A stretch of DNA of 64,000 nt from Sulfurovum lithotrophicum (GCF_000987835.1 NZ_CP011308.1:124001-188000); one strand, 5' to 3'. Shown: positions 1 through 9,076, counted from the stretch's first letter. Numbers and translations: made by a program. The notes: generated from the letters alone by a model not told the origin.

Positions 1-280
1 CAAAGAATTCATAACGGAATTTTCGTGCTTTGCTTTCAAAGTGTGTATCAAACATAGGTGCTTGAATGGTATGACAGAAGAGTTTATGTTCTTTTGCCAA
101 CGCTTTGGCATGGGCTAGCTCTTTTTTACTCTGTTCTCTGATGTTGTAGTCTACAATAGTGATATCGAATCTGATGTTATTTTCTATGAGTAAAAAAAAC
201 AGGGCTGAGGAGTCTATGCCTGCGGAGAATGCTAAAAGGTTTTTTTTGCTCTGTAGATTTTTTGTATCTATGTTTAGCAT
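1..280 (-). CDS. tilS: tRNA(Ile)-lysidine synthase TilS, N-terminal part (runs off the left edge)
   Basis: TilS makes lysidine at position 34 of the AUA-reading tRNA-Ile, using ATP and lysine. Only the first 93 codons are in the window. The translation starts MLNIDTKNLQ and has the PP-loop ATPase signature SAGIDSS at residues 19-25, a variant of the usual SGGxDS. A TilS/PP-loop pattern of IVDYNIREQS and HTIQAPMFD follows. The ATG at 280 follows GGAAAT. It lies downstream of rimO on the same strand, a neighbour pair I associate with Campylobacterota. The third residue of the PP loop is Ile where Gly or Val is common. The C-terminal half cannot be judged. Confidence 0.82.
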   Translation of the reverse strand, partial: MLNIDTKNLQSKKNLLAFSAGIDSSALFFLLIENNIRFDITIVDYNIREQSKKELAHAKALAKEHKLFCHTIQAPMFDTHFESKARKFRYEFF

Positions 281-351
281 TATTTCCTCTTTATTCAATG
301 TGTGGCATTGTTTCTCTCTTCATTTTTTTAGAAAAAACGAAGCAAAAAATC

Positions 352-397
352 GTCTCTCCTCTCGAATCGCTTTGCTTTCAAGGTCGTTCGGAGAGAC
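352..397. repeat. Inverted repeat in the rimO-tilS gap
   Basis: Perfect 8-bp arms GTCTCTCC (352-359) and GGAGAGAC (390-397) enclose 30 bases in the 147-bp gap between rimO and tilS. On the gene strand a short A/T-rich stretch follows, so it could be a weak terminator or an mRNA-processing hairpin. No coding sequence is seen in the gap. Confidence 0.4.
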
Positions 398-427
398 AAG
401 GCACTCTTTGAGTGATTTATTGAGGTG

Positions 428-1750
428 CTATCGCACAGGTTTTATTAAAGTCGCGAGTAGTTGATCCCCTACAAGTTCTGTCACCTTTGCTTCATACATT
501 TTACCATACTCAATCGGCAGATCTGAAGTATCGTTGATGAGGATCTCACCGTCGATATCCACTGCCCACTGCAGCGGTCTTGCGGAAAGAAGGTATTCGT
601 GTTCGTCACTCTCTCCATCAACAACAAGTTCTACGGTTTTCCCTACCATCTTTTCAAGCGATCTGAGGGTCGATCTCTCGGCTATCTCTCCGAGTATCTC
701 GGCTCTCTCATCGATGACCTCTGGCGGGATCTGTTCCATCTGGTAGGCAGTCGTTGTCTCCTCGTTGGAGTAGTGGAAAGTGTTGAAGCGGTCGAAACCG
801 AACTCCTCCATAAAAGTGCAGAGTTTTTCGAAACTCTCCTGACTCTCTCCGGGATGCCCCGCAATGACCGAGGTTCTGAGAAAGGCACCCGGTTTGCTTT
901 TCATATGTTCAAGCACTTCAATGGTCTTTTTCTCTCCGAAACCGCGTTTCATAGTTTTAAGAACGGTATCGTCGATGTGCTGAATGGGCATGTCGTAATA
1001 GGTCTGGAAGATCTTGGAGTCAGCAATGGTGTCTATGAGTTCAAAAGTTGTTGTACTTGGGTAGAGGTACAGGATACGTGCGGAACGTACACCTTCAATG
1101 GCTTCGACTGTTTTGATGAGGTCAATGAGCCCGTCTTTGAGATCCATATCTCTCCCGTAGCTAGAAGAGTCCTGGGAGATAAAAGAGAAGTCGTAGTAGC
1201 CCTGCTCTGCCAGCATACGTACCTCTTTCTCGATGGAAGAAAGTGAACGCGAGTGCAGTTTCCCCTTGAAGCTCGGAATGGCACAGAAGGAACAGCTTTG
1301 GTTGCACCCCTCGGCGATCTTGATGTAGGCATGGTAATTCGAGCCGGTAATGACTCTTCCCGATGTCTCCGTTGCCAGATAAACTTCCGGAGAGAAAGTA
1401 CTCTGTTTGGAGGCGATGAGTTCATCGATCTTTTCGTAGTCACCTACACCGGTAAAGATGTCTATTTCGGGCATATCCTGCTGCAACTCTTCTTTGTAGC
1501 GTTCGGAGAGGCAGCCGCTCATAACAAGGATGGAATCTTCTTTGCGTTCATCATGCAGGTTGAGCACGGTGTTTATACTCTCTTCTTTCGCAGCATCGAT
1601 GAACCCGCAGGTATTGACGATGATGACATCTGCTTCCGTATTGTTATCGGTGATCTCATACTCCTTGAGACGGCCAAGCATTACTTCGCTGTCGACGAGA
1701 TTCTTAGTGCAGCCGAGGCTGACAAGGTGTAGTTTTTTACGACTCGGCAT
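428..1750 (-). CDS. rimO: Ribosomal protein S12 methylthiotransferase RimO
   Basis: RimO is a radical-SAM enzyme that adds a methylthio group to an aspartate of ribosomal protein S12. The 440-residue length fits the family. The N-terminal methylthiotransferase domain has its three cluster cysteines at C14, C48 and C80. The radical-SAM motif CNQSCSFC gives C149, C153 and C156. The C-terminal part (about 370-440) is the TRAM domain. The ATG at 1750 is preceded by GGGAGG at good spacing. It lies upstream of tilS on the same strand. The split between RimO and the related MiaB rests on the start SLGCTKNLVDSE and on the TRAM region, both RimO-like. Confidence 0.95.
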   Translation of the reverse strand: MPSRKKLHLVSLGCTKNLVDSEVMLGRLKEYEITDNNTEADVIIVNTCGFIDAAKEESINTVLNLHDERKEDSILVMSGCLSERYKEELQQDMPEIDIFTGVGDYEKIDELIASKQSTFSPEVYLATETSGRVITGSNYHAYIKIAEGCNQSCSFCAIPSFKGKLHSRSLSSIEKEVRMLAEQGYYDFSFISQDSSSYGRDMDLKDGLIDLIKTVEAIEGVRSARILYLYPSTTTFELIDTIADSKIFQTYYDMPIQHIDDTVLKTMKRGFGEKKTIEVLEHMKSKPGAFLRTSVIAGHPGESQESFEKLCTFMEEFGFDRFNTFHYSNEETTTAYQMEQIPPEVIDERAEILGEIAERSTLRSLEKMVGKTVELVVDGESDEHEYLLSARPLQWAVDIDGEILINDTSDLPIEYGKMYEAKVTELVGDQLLATLIKPVR

Positions 1751-1882
1751 TTAGTGCCTCCCTGCATTGAATTTTAATTCTTATAGTATTTGACATGATG
1801 GTTTCTCTATAGTGTAAATTTAAACTTTTGCAGCATTATAGCTAAATATGGTTTCTGTTATAAGGTTGGAAAAATATAAATA

Positions 1883-1929
1883 GGTAAAAGAAGAAAGAAA
1901 AGTTAGAGCCAGGCAAAAGCCTGAACTCT
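1883..1929 (-). terminator. Rho-independent terminator of the porin gene
   Basis: On the minus strand, AGAGTTCAGGC, TTTT and GCCTGGCTCT form a hairpin (1905-1929). It is followed by a T/C-rich tract (about 1883-1904). It begins 26 bases after the porin stop codon, as expected for a strongly expressed single gene. Confidence 0.7.
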
Positions 1930-1955
1930 AAGAATAGGTCTGTTTAAAACAGTTC

Positions 1956-3314
1956 CTAGAAATCGTAAGAAGCGATCAGACGGATAACGTTGTTTGTGTC
2001 GTCTCCACTGTTCACACCTGCTTTAGGAGCACCGTCGAAGTCCTGGTTGATCCACATTGCTTTAAGACCGAGGTCACCGTAAGCAGTGTTGAATGTTGTT
2101 CCATAGATGAAGTCGAATTCACCATAGTTCCAGTCATTCTCTGTATCAGAGTTAGCGTACTGAGCAACGAATTTACCGCCAAGACCTTTGTATACACCTT
2201 TGATTTGCCAAGTGTCAGCGTCACCGTTGTGACCATCGATGAATACCTGGTTAAGTACTTGCTGAGTATAAAGTGGAGATTTAACACCTGTACCTAGGTT
2301 AGTTACAGAAATACTATTTGCTTCCATATCAACACTTGTATAAGCTGCAGATAGAGCAATTGGTCCAACTTTACCACCGATTCTAGCACCAAATGCTGTT
2401 GTTTGAGTATCGGTTGCACCTATGGCATCATAATCTAGTACACCACCTTGAACAGCAACTGTTACAGGGAAATCAGCATTATTATATTTTGCATCAGCCC
2501 AGAAAATAGTCACATCCATATCTGTAGCTTTTACAAATGAAGGTGCATAATAGAATGAACCAGTCAATGTTAAATTAGCAATAGATTTGTTCTGTGCTGT
2601 AAGCATATATGCTCCATCCTCACCAACATCAGCCCAGTCAGTCATATCATGTGCATTTGTAATAGCAACAATTGAACCAGCCCAACTTCTTGAACCGTTT
2701 GCTCTGTTTACATAAGCACCAACCAATGTAGTGTCCGGAAGGTCCGTGTTAACAATAAGTGCTGCTTCAAAAGTATTCTTGAAGATATTCCAACCTTCAG
2801 AGAATGCAAATGGAGAAAGAGACTTAGGAAGTTCCTGACGACCTACTTTGATCGAAGTATTTCCAAAACCATATGTCAAATATGCCTGGCTTACCCATGC
2901 GCCACTTAATATATCATCAGCATCTGCTGCATTTGCATCTGCTCCAACACTCTGCATAGATGCAGTTACTACACCGTAGTTTACAAGGTTAAGAGTATTG
3001 ATTGCTGTAAGTTCAGCACCAAAACCAAGACCACCAATAACATCTTTGTTTGCTACTCTAAGCTGAAGGCCTGCGTCTGCAGCAGATGATCTTCTGTCAA
3101 ACATGTCATTGCTATCACCAACAACACGAGCATTAGGGTTTACTGCACCATTAATGGTATAGTTCTCGTGATCCATTGTTTGATAATAAAGCTTAGCTGT
3201 TCCACTCCACTCCCAGTTGGAAGTCTCTACTACCGGTGCTGCTACTGGCTCGATGTCTCCACCTGCCATAATTAATGTCGATGCTACTACTGAAAGTAAT
3301 AATGTCTTTTTCAT
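1956..3314 (-). CDS. Major outer-membrane porin (Campylobacterota OprD-like porin family)
   Basis: Predicted 452-residue outer-membrane beta-barrel. A Sec signal peptide (MKKTLLLSVVASTLIMAG) is followed by an acidic, Pro-rich stretch, then amphipathic strands ending in ...IRLIASYDF; a terminal Phe is typical of BAM-inserted barrels. Motifs such as GAWVSQAYLTYGFGNTSIKVGRQEL, given here only as its core (YLTYGFGNTSIKVGRQ), match the plug/barrel style of Campylobacterota porins. I chose the ATG at 3314 because AAGGAGATTAC precedes it; the longer frame to 3413 would add non-signal sequence. It stands alone with its own promoter and terminator. Substrate preference cannot be read from the sequence. 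Confidence 0.85.
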   Translation of the reverse strand: MKKTLLLSVVASTLIMAGGDIEPVAAPVVETSNWEWSGTAKLYYQTMDHENYTINGAVNPNARVVGDSNDMFDRRSSAADAGLQLRVANKDVIGGLGFGAELTAINTLNLVNYGVVTASMQSVGADANAADADDILSGAWVSQAYLTYGFGNTSIKVGRQELPKSLSPFAFSEGWNIFKNTFEAALIVNTDLPDTTLVGAYVNRANGSRSWAGSIVAITNAHDMTDWADVGEDGAYMLTAQNKSIANLTLTGSFYYAPSFVKATDMDVTIFWADAKYNNADFPVTVAVQGGVLDYDAIGATDTQTTAFGARIGGKVGPIALSAAYTSVDMEANSISVTNLGTGVKSPLYTQQVLNQVFIDGHNGDADTWQIKGVYKGLGGKFVAQYANSDTENDWNYGEFDFIYGTTFNTAYGDLGLKAMWINQDFDGAPKAGVNSGDDTNNVIRLIASYDF

Positions 3315-3657
3315 TGTAATCTCCTTGATTTTTTTGAATACAAGCGAATTATAGCACATTATATTTATAAATGTCAAGTAAATTAATAAAAAGTTAACGG
3401 AATTGTTAACCATCTATAATGCCCTGAAATACGGGCTTTCCGTAACTTTAAAAATATTTTTAAATTTTTTTTAAAAAAAATACCTGTTTTTATTAAGAAT
3501 TGTAAACAATTTTTAAACGGTATTTCCTGAAGATAAGAGACTGATAATGAAGTATTATATAAGTGATTCAGTTTATAGGGTAACAGGATGCAGACATATC
3601 TATAAGTCATCATCTAAGTGTATATTTTAAAAATTTGTGAATTGGAAAGTGATTGGA
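3315..3657 (-). promoter_or_regulatory. 343-bp AT-rich leader/promoter region of the porin gene
   Basis: No gene seen here. On the minus strand a TATAAT lies at 3348-3353, 34 bases before the porin ATG, and a second AATATAAT-like box lies just upstream. Further upstream are long A and T runs (about 3460-3520), which may act as an UP element. A short hairpin GCCC...GGGC near 3420-3436 could end transcription of the tRNA-Phe upstream. No FNR-type box was found. Confidence 0.55.
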
Positions 3658-3733
3658 TGGTGGCGCCGGACGGAATCGAACCGCCGACACATGGATTTTC
3701 AATCCATTGCTCTACCAACTGAGCTACGGAGCC
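3658..3733 (-). tRNA. tRNA-Phe (anticodon GAA)
   Basis: Complete 76-nt cloverleaf with encoded CCA. The anticodon stem ATGGA/TCCAT holds loop TTGAAAA, so the anticodon is GAA. The D loop has AGTTGGTA and the T loop is TTCGATT with stem GGCGG/CCGTC. The acceptor 5' strand is GGCTCCG and the 3' strand CGGCGCC, which leaves a T4:C69 mismatch in an otherwise fully paired stem (see findings). Confidence 0.97.
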
Positions 3734-3755
3734 ACTGTTTTTGTAAGTGGCTGAA

Positions 3756-3761
3756 ATTATA
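3756..3761 (-). promoter_or_regulatory. -10 box of tRNA-Phe
   Basis: TATAAT on the minus strand, 22 bases before the mature 5' end. The leader between them carries AGTGGCT/AGCCACT arms (3730-3736 and 3746-3752) that pair across the tRNA 5' end. Confidence 0.55.
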
Positions 3762-3794
3762 ACAGCAAAACCTTAAAGTAAAAAGAGGTTCGTG

Positions 3795-5075
3795 TTAAAG
3801 TTTTTTGACCAGGTCTATAAAAATTTCTCCTCTTTGGGCATAATTTTTAAACTGGTCAAAACTTGCAGCGGCAGGAGAAAGCAGTGCAACATCATTTGTG
3901 CCCATCTTTTTGTCAATATTGGTGACAGCATTCTCAAGTGTTTTCGACGCTACTGCTTCAATGTTATATTCGTTGGCAAGAGAAAGCAGTCTGTCACTGT
4001 TTGTTCCAATGGTATATAATGTAAGGGAAACTTGTGACATGGCATCGAAAAAAGGATGCAGGTCGACACCTTTGTCATCCCCACCGGCGATGAGATGGAT
4101 ATGATGATCATCATAGGCACGGATAGCCTGGATGGCTGCATCGACATTGGTGGCTTTGGAGTCATTTACCCAGAGTCTTCCTTTTGCATCATGAAGTTTC
4201 TGCTGCCTGTTGAGGTCCATTTTGAAAGTGTTGATACGCTCATAGTCGACTTCATCGAACAGGACCCGTGTGATTGCCAGCGCCAGCATGGCATCTTCGA
4301 GGAAAGCTGCTTTGAAGTTGATGCGGGCTGGATTGATATTGAAATAGTCTGAAAGAAAGTCGATGGAGTCATATTCGACAATAAAAGCATTGGTTTCAGG
4401 CAGATCAAGCCCTTTGGGTACAAGCGCGAGCTCTCCCTCTTTCATGGTGAGCAGGGGTCTAAGCTTGTCGGCAGCATAGGCTTCCGATGTACCGTGCCAG
4501 TCAAGATGATCCGGAGTGATGGGAAGCAGCAGATAGATGTTTGGCGAAGCAGTTCGGGTGTGATGCAGGGTAAAAGAACTGGTCTCCAGTACCCAGATGG
4601 GTGCATCGGGATCAAGATCTGCCAGTGGCGTACCGATATTTCCTCCGCTTACCGCACCGCGCTTTTCGAGCAGGTGTATGAGCATCTGTGTCGTTGTCGT
4701 CTTGCCGTTGGTACCACTAATCCAAACCGTGAACGGTTTGGTATGTGTAGGGTGCTGTGCCCTCACAGCACCATTAGTACAGTCCGGGGTTCCCGGTGCC
4801 GTCGGGGGACAGTACCCTGCAGGAGAAAGGAAGTAGTCGTATTCACTGAGCAGGTGTTTCGCTTTTTGGATAAGCGGATGATCCGGTTTGAGGCTTGGCG
4901 TGGTGACTTCAAGTTCGCTTTTGTCCGGATCGAACATGGATGAAGGATAGATATGGTTTCCCATTTCATCCGTGTAAGGTTCATTTGTCTTGTCATCGAA
5001 GAAAGTACAACCACCGCCAAGTTTTCTGGCGATCGCCTTTGTGGTAAGACCGTATCCGAATAGAGTGGGTTTCAT
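3795..5075 (-). CDS. murD: UDP-N-acetylmuramoyl-L-alanine--D-glutamate ligase MurD, with an in-frame repeat-encoded insertion
   Basis: MurD is the cytoplasmic ligase that adds D-glutamate to UDP-MurNAc-L-Ala in peptidoglycan synthesis. The ATP loop ISGTNGKTTTTQM lies at residues 119-131. The middle and C-terminal Mur-ligase domains follow, with the carrier region QQKLHDAKGRLWVNDSKATN and VALLSPAAASFDQF near the end. The ATG at 5075 begins one base after the mraY stop, so mraY-murD form one unit. Residues 86-111 (from AGYCPPTAPG to RAQHPTH) are a Pro/Thr/Gly/Cys-rich insert just before the ATP loop. Its DNA is a palindromic REP-like element also seen between genes elsewhere here. The frame stays open, so the gene is probably functional. 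Confidence 0.95.
   Translation of the reverse strand: MKPTLFGYGLTTKAIARKLGGGCTFFDDKTNEPYTDEMGNHIYPSSMFDPDKSELEVTTPSLKPDHPLIQKAKHLLSEYDYFLSPAGYCPPTAPGTPDCTNGAVRAQHPTHTKPFTVWISGTNGKTTTTQMLIHLLEKRGAVSGGNIGTPLADLDPDAPIWVLETSSFTLHHTRTASPNIYLLLPITPDHLDWHGTSEAYAADKLRPLLTMKEGELALVPKGLDLPETNAFIVEYDSIDFLSDYFNINPARINFKAAFLEDAMLALAITRVLFDEVDYERINTFKMDLNRQQKLHDAKGRLWVNDSKATNVDAAIQAIRAYDDHHIHLIAGGDDKGVDLHPFFDAMSQVSLTLYTIGTNSDRLLSLANEYNIEAVASKTLENAVTNIDKKMGTNDVALLSPAAASFDQFKNYAQRGEIFIDLVKKL
4747..4820. repeat. REP/REPIN-like palindromic element inside murD
   Basis: The element begins GTAGGGTG on the plus strand and ends ACCCTGC. It holds a perfect 9-bp hairpin, GGTGCTGTG (4751-4759) and CACAGCACC (4764-4772) with loop CCCT, and a second imperfect hairpin with GTACTGTCC and GGACTGTAC arms on the minus strand. 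The same outer ends (GCAGGGT...ACCCTGC) flank the paired hairpins at 34645-34730. It encodes about residues 86-110 of MurD without breaking the frame. Confidence 0.75.
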
Positions 5076-5076
5076 A

Positions 5077-6135
5077 TTATCTGATCTTCAGCGTTATGAG
5101 TGCGAGCAGGTTGGTGATGAAAGCAATCATCCAGAAGCGGACGATGATCTTGTTCTCTGCCCATTCTTTGAGTTCAAAGTGATGGTGCAGCGGTGCCATC
5201 AAAAAAATGCGTTTTTTTCGTAGTTTGTAGCTTCCGACCTGTAGAATGACAGAAAGGGTTTCCATAACGAAAACAAAACCGATGAGGATCAGAAGTACTT
5301 CACTTTTGCCCAGGATGGCGAGGTATGCCAGGAATCCACCGATGGAGAGGCTTCCCGTGTCGCCCATGAATATCTCCGCGGGGTAGCAGTTGTACCATAA
5401 AAAACCCATCAATGCGCCGGCAAGTGCCGCAGTGAGCACAAGAACCTCCCCTACGCCTTTGATATGGGGCATGAGGAGGTAGTGGCTGATGATGGCGTGA
5501 CCGGTAATATAGACGATGACCCCGAGGGAGATGAGAGAGATGATGGATGGCACTGTAGCCAGCCCGTCAAGTCCGTCGGTGAGGTTTACCGCGTTGGTGA
5601 CAGCGAGGAACATCAGTATCCAGAAAGGGATCGCGAAATAGCCCATGTCAAAAAGCGGTGTTTTGACAAAGGGTACGTAGAATTCGGTAGGGAATCCGGA
5701 GTAGATAAGCAGAGCTGTGGAAATAAGGGAAATAATGATCTGAAGACCCATTTTCCCGCGGGGCGTCAGCCCTTCAAGATTGTCACCGGAGAGGATCTTC
5801 CCGATGTCGTCTTTGAAGCCTACCAGTCCGAAACCGATCAGGGTAAAAAGTCCTATCCATACATAAATGTTTTCCAGATCGATCACGATGAAAGCGGCAA
5901 TGACCGTGGCAATAATGAAAACAGCCCCGCCCATAGTAGGAGTTTTACTTTTACTGGCATGGGCTGCTACATATTTGCTGATGGGCTGGTTGGCATTTTT
6001 GGAAATAGCCCAGGCGATATATTTGGGCATGAGAATCAGGACAAGCAGGAATGCCAGAAGAAAAGCAAAACCGGCACGTACTGAGATATAGCCAAAAAGG
6101 TGCATGTGGAGCAGGTTGTTTAGTTCATAGAGCAT
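5077..6135 (-). CDS. mraY: Phospho-N-acetylmuramoyl-pentapeptide-transferase MraY
   Basis: Integral membrane enzyme that transfers phospho-MurNAc-pentapeptide to undecaprenyl phosphate, giving lipid I. The 352 residues show about ten membrane segments and the family signatures: [14 protein letters not shown] near residue 61, the Asp-rich [15 protein letters not shown] loop, [16 protein letters not shown], and the His loop [13 protein letters not shown]. The ATG at 6135 sits 67 bases from the divergently read gpmI. murD follows with a one-base gap, the usual order in a division/cell-wall unit. Confidence 0.97.
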   Translation of the reverse strand: MLYELNNLLHMHLFGYISVRAGFAFLLAFLLVLILMPKYIAWAISKNANQPISKYVAAHASKSKTPTMGGAVFIIATVIAAFIVIDLENIYVWIGLFTLIGFGLVGFKDDIGKILSGDNLEGLTPRGKMGLQIIISLISTALLIYSGFPTEFYVPFVKTPLFDMGYFAIPFWILMFLAVTNAVNLTDGLDGLATVPSIISLISLGVIVYITGHAIISHYLLMPHIKGVGEVLVLTAALAGALMGFLWYNCYPAEIFMGDTGSLSIGGFLAYLAILGKSEVLLILIGFVFVMETLSVILQVGSYKLRKKRIFLMAPLHHHFELKEWAENKIIVRFWMIAFITNLLALITLKIR

Positions 6136-6202
6136 AGGCGACTTTCATTTTTAGGTTTAAACAAGCTTATTTTACTATTATTTCAATAAAAAAGAGACAG
6201 TC

Positions 6203-7687
6203 ATGGAACTACAGAAAACAGTGTTGATCATCACAGACGGGATCGGATATAAACCACAGGGAGGCTGCAATGCGTTTGAGGCAGCCCAAAAGCCTACCTA
6301 TGACAGGCTTTTCAAAACGGCACCGTATGCTCTGATATCGACACATGGTCTGAGTGTCGGATTGCCTGAGGGACAGATGGGGAATTCCGAAGTGGGACAT
6401 ATGACGATCGGGTCCGGACGGGTCCTGTATCAGGATCTTGTCAAGATATCACTGGCACTGGAAGACGGCAGCATCGAAGAGAACCAGGCACTTAAAGAGA
6501 TACTCGGGGAGAGTGACCGTGTACATCTTATTGGGCTGATGAGTGACGGCGGGGTACATTCTCACATCGAGCATACCATTGGTTTTGCCAAACTGGCCAA
6601 ACGCAGAGGCAAAAGGGTTTTCCTGCATCTCATTACGGACGGCAGGGATGTTAGTCCGACGTCTGCAAAGTGCTATATTGAACAGATCGAAGCGATCTGC
6701 GATGAAGATATCTCCATTGCTACCATAGGCGGACGTTTTTACACGATGGACAGGGACAATCGCTGGGAGCGGGTAGAAAAAGGGTATCGTGCCATTGCGG
6801 AAGCGACTCCAAAAACAACACTGAGCCCTGAAGCCTATGTCGATGAGAGTTATGCGAGGAATGAAACGGATGAGTTCATCGAACCTGTAGCCTTTGAGGG
6901 GTATGACGGCATGAAAGAGGGAGATGCGGTCATTGTAACCAATTTCCGTTCGGACAGGGTACGCGAGATAACCACTGCCCTGGGAGATCCGGACTTTGAT
7001 GCCTTTAAGCGCAAGTTCATCCCCCTGCATATCGCGACGATGACACAGTATGATGCCTCTTTCCCCTATCCTGTACTTTTCCCAAAAGAAGCACCTAAAA
7101 ATACCCTGGCGGAAGTGATCGCACATGCAGGACTAAGACAGCTGCATACGGCAGAAACAGAGAAATATGCGCATGTGACTTTCTTTTTGAACGGCGGTAT
7201 CGAGGAGCCGATGATAGGGGAGAGCCGTGTACTCATTCCCAGTCCGGATGTCAAGACTTACGACATGAAACCGGAGATGTCGGCACTACAGGTCGGCGAA
7301 GCGGTCCGAAAAGCCATGGATGAGGCTTATGAGTTTATCGTGGTGAATTTTGCCAACGGTGACATGGTCGGGCATACAGGCAATTACGATGCGGCACGGC
7401 AGGCAGTCGAGACGGTGGACAGTGAACTTGGAAAGATCATTGAAAAAGCCAAAGAAGACGGATATGCTGTCGTGTTGACCAGTGACCACGGTAACTGTGA
7501 AGAGATGTGTGATATTGAAGGGCATGTTCTGACCAACCATACGGTAGGTGAAGTGTGGTGTTTTATACTTGCAGATGGTGTAGATAAGGTCAAGGAAGGT
7601 GGAGGTTTGAACAATATCGCGCCTACGGTGCTGAAACTGATGGGACTGGATATTCCTGAAGAGATGGATGAACCGCTGATCGTGTAA
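6203..7687 (+). CDS. gpmI: 2,3-bisphosphoglycerate-independent phosphoglycerate mutase GpmI
   Basis: Manganese-dependent interconversion of 3- and 2-phosphoglycerate in glycolysis/gluconeogenesis. The 494-residue length is standard. The alkaline-phosphatase-fold metal site starts with ITDGIGY at the N-terminus. The catalytic Ser lies in [17 protein letters not shown], and the mutase insert has [15 protein letters not shown]-terminal metal ligands lie in [11 protein letters not shown] and [11 protein letters not shown]. The ATG is preceded by AAAAGAGACAGTC. It is divergent from mraY. Confidence 0.97.
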   Translation: MELQKTVLIITDGIGYKPQGGCNAFEAAQKPTYDRLFKTAPYALISTHGLSVGLPEGQMGNSEVGHMTIGSGRVLYQDLVKISLALEDGSIEENQALKEILGESDRVHLIGLMSDGGVHSHIEHTIGFAKLAKRRGKRVFLHLITDGRDVSPTSAKCYIEQIEAICDEDISIATIGGRFYTMDRDNRWERVEKGYRAIAEATPKTTLSPEAYVDESYARNETDEFIEPVAFEGYDGMKEGDAVIVTNFRSDRVREITTALGDPDFDAFKRKFIPLHIATMTQYDASFPYPVLFPKEAPKNTLAEVIAHAGLRQLHTAETEKYAHVTFFLNGGIEEPMIGESRVLIPSPDVKTYDMKPEMSALQVGEAVRKAMDEAYEFIVVNFANGDMVGHTGNYDAARQAVETVDSELGKIIEKAKEDGYAVVLTSDHGNCEEMCDIEGHVLTNHTVGEVWCFILADGVDKVKEGGGLNNIAPTVLKLMGLDIPEEMDEPLIV

Positions 7688-7770
7688 TTTGTGAGGTAAT
7701 AAATATTTTGGTACAATGACAGGAGGAATTCATTATCGCTTTAGTAGCGTAATAGCTTAAAGGTATCAAA

Positions 7771-8115
7771 ATGGAAAAGAAGATCAAAGAGTCGGTAGGG
7801 ACATTGCTGGCACATATTATCAAAGTGGATCATCGGGATATTGAGAAAGAGGCACCGCTTTTTTGCAAGATCATGGGGCAGGATTTTGACTGTTCTCCCG
7901 AAGAGGCAAAAGCATTTCTCTACAAGATAAAAGATGCAGAGTATGACCTTGACAAGCATATCGAGATCATCAATCAGGCGCTTTGCGATGACAAGCTCTC
8001 AAAGTTTCACTTGCTTGAACAGTTGAACCATATTATCTATTCGGATGAGATCAGCGAAGAGGATTACAAGATATTCGAGGATATCAAGAATAAACTTTTT
8101 GAATGTGACAAATAA
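7771..8115 (+). CDS. TerB-like small acidic cytoplasmic protein
   Basis: A 114-residue, all-helical, soluble, acidic protein with no signal or membrane segment. The layout (LLAHIIKVDHRDIEKEAPLF, then DFDCSPEEAKAFL, DKHIEIINQAL, KFHLLEQLNHIIYSDEI) resembles TerB/DjlA-N-type helical domains, in which acidic DG/E segments alternate with helices. The exact biochemical role is not known. It lies between gpmI and fabG on the same strand; a TACAAT -10-like box at 7712-7717 and AAAGG before the ATG suggest its own promoter. The TerB assignment is by pattern and should be read as tentative. Confidence 0.7.
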   Translation: MEKKIKESVGTLLAHIIKVDHRDIEKEAPLFCKIMGQDFDCSPEEAKAFLYKIKDAEYDLDKHIEIINQALCDDKLSKFHLLEQLNHIIYSDEISEEDYKIFEDIKNKLFECDK

Positions 8116-8195
8116 ACAGGAAAGTGAAAGCTTCAGCTTCACCAAAAGAGGGGGTGAACTAAAGTATCCACTTCCAAAATCAAGAAAGGACAAGA

Positions 8196-8939
8196 ATGAA
8201 ATTTTCGGGAAATAATGTACTGGTAACAGGTGCAAGCCGTGGGATTGGTGCGCAGATCGCAAAGACACTGGCCCAGATGGGTCTCAAAGTATGGGTGAAC
8301 TACAGAAGTGGTGAGGCGGAGGCCAATACAGTCAAAGCGGATATCGAAGCAGCAGGCGGTAAAGCCGAAGTGATTGGTTTTGATGTGAGTAACGAAGAGG
8401 CATTTGTTGCTGCGATCAAGTCGATCGTTGAGCTGGATGGTGAACTTTCCTACCTTGTGAATAATGCGGGGATCACCAATGACAAACTGGCAATGCGTAT
8501 GAAAACGGAAGATTTCATGTCGGTCATAGAGGCTAATCTCAAATCGACCTTCATCGGCTGTCGTGAAGCGGTTAAAGTGATGGGGAAAAAGCGTTTCGGT
8601 TCGGTGGTGAACATCGCTTCCATCGTAGGTGAGACGGGGAATGCCGGTCAGACCAACTATGCGGCAAGCAAAGGCGGGACGATCGCAATGACGAAGAGCT
8701 TCGCCATTGAAGCCGCGCCAAGGAACATCCGTTACAATACAGTCACTCCGGGATTCATCGCTACTGAGATGACAGACGTGCTTAAAGATGAAGTGAAAGA
8801 TGCTTTTACCGCAAAGATACCGATGGGACGGTTTGGTGAGCCGAAAGAAGTGGCCGAAGCGGTCGCTTTCCTGCTTTCTGACCATGCTTCCTACATTACA
8901 GGAGAAACCCTAAAAGTCAACGGCGGGATGTATATGTGA
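8196..8939 (+). CDS. fabG: 3-oxoacyl-[acyl-carrier-protein] reductase FabG
   Basis: NADPH-dependent short-chain dehydrogenase/reductase of fatty acid elongation, reducing 3-oxoacyl-ACP. The 247 residues carry the cofactor loop TGASRGIGAQIA, the NNAG motif (VNNAGITND), the catalytic Ser in VNIASIVGETGNAGQ, and the active pair YAASKGG. The C-terminus GETLKVNGGMYM is typical of FabG. The ATG follows AAGGACAAG. The stop TGA is the first three bases of a family A repeat hairpin that probably ends transcription. acpP-fabF-accA lie 30 kb away. Confidence 0.95.
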   Translation: MKFSGNNVLVTGASRGIGAQIAKTLAQMGLKVWVNYRSGEAEANTVKADIEAAGGKAEVIGFDVSNEEAFVAAIKSIVELDGELSYLVNNAGITNDKLAMRMKTEDFMSVIEANLKSTFIGCREAVKVMGKKRFGSVVNIASIVGETGNAGQTNYAASKGGTIAMTKSFAIEAAPRNIRYNTVTPGFIATEMTDVLKDEVKDAFTAKIPMGRFGEPKEVAEAVAFLLSDHASYITGETLKVNGGMYM

Positions 8940-9066
8940 GACGCGTTAAGAAAACGTGAACTGCTTCACGTTTTTAGCGTCGAAACCGAAGCGGTGGAGC
9001 AAAGCGACCCGCGTAGGCTGGAAGAACCGTTAAGAAAACGTGAACTGTTTCACGTTTTTAGCGTCG
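8940..9066 (+). repeat. Family A stop-codon-linked hairpin repeat, two hairpins and one core
   Basis: Directly after the fabG TGA come G-AC-GCGTTAAG and a perfect 10-bp hairpin AAAACGTGAA/TTCACGTTTT (8951-8974, loop CTGC). The sequence then reads TAGCGTC and the core GAAACCGAAGCGGTGGAGC...CCCGCGTAGGC (8982-9018). A second copy of the hairpin (9035-9058, loop CTGT) follows GTTAAG and ends TAGCGTCGGAACC. Flanking A and T runs make each hairpin terminator-like in both directions, which suits the convergent genes on either side. Confidence 0.8.
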
Positions 9067-9076
9067 GAACCTATTT

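Noticed and set aside
352-397. Possible further family A repeat between rimO and tilS
   Set aside because: It has GAAAGCAAAGCGA-like sequence in the loop but lacks the TGAG start, the CTGC loop and the core, so it is listed only as an inverted repeat.
1956-3413. Longer porin start at 3413
   Set aside because: The extra 33 residues lie before a clear signal peptide and lack an RBS, while ATG 3314 has AAGGAG.
5464-6084. 206-codon plus-strand frame opposite mraY
   Set aside because: It is a shadow of a well-supported gene; composition is charged and repetitive with no RBS.
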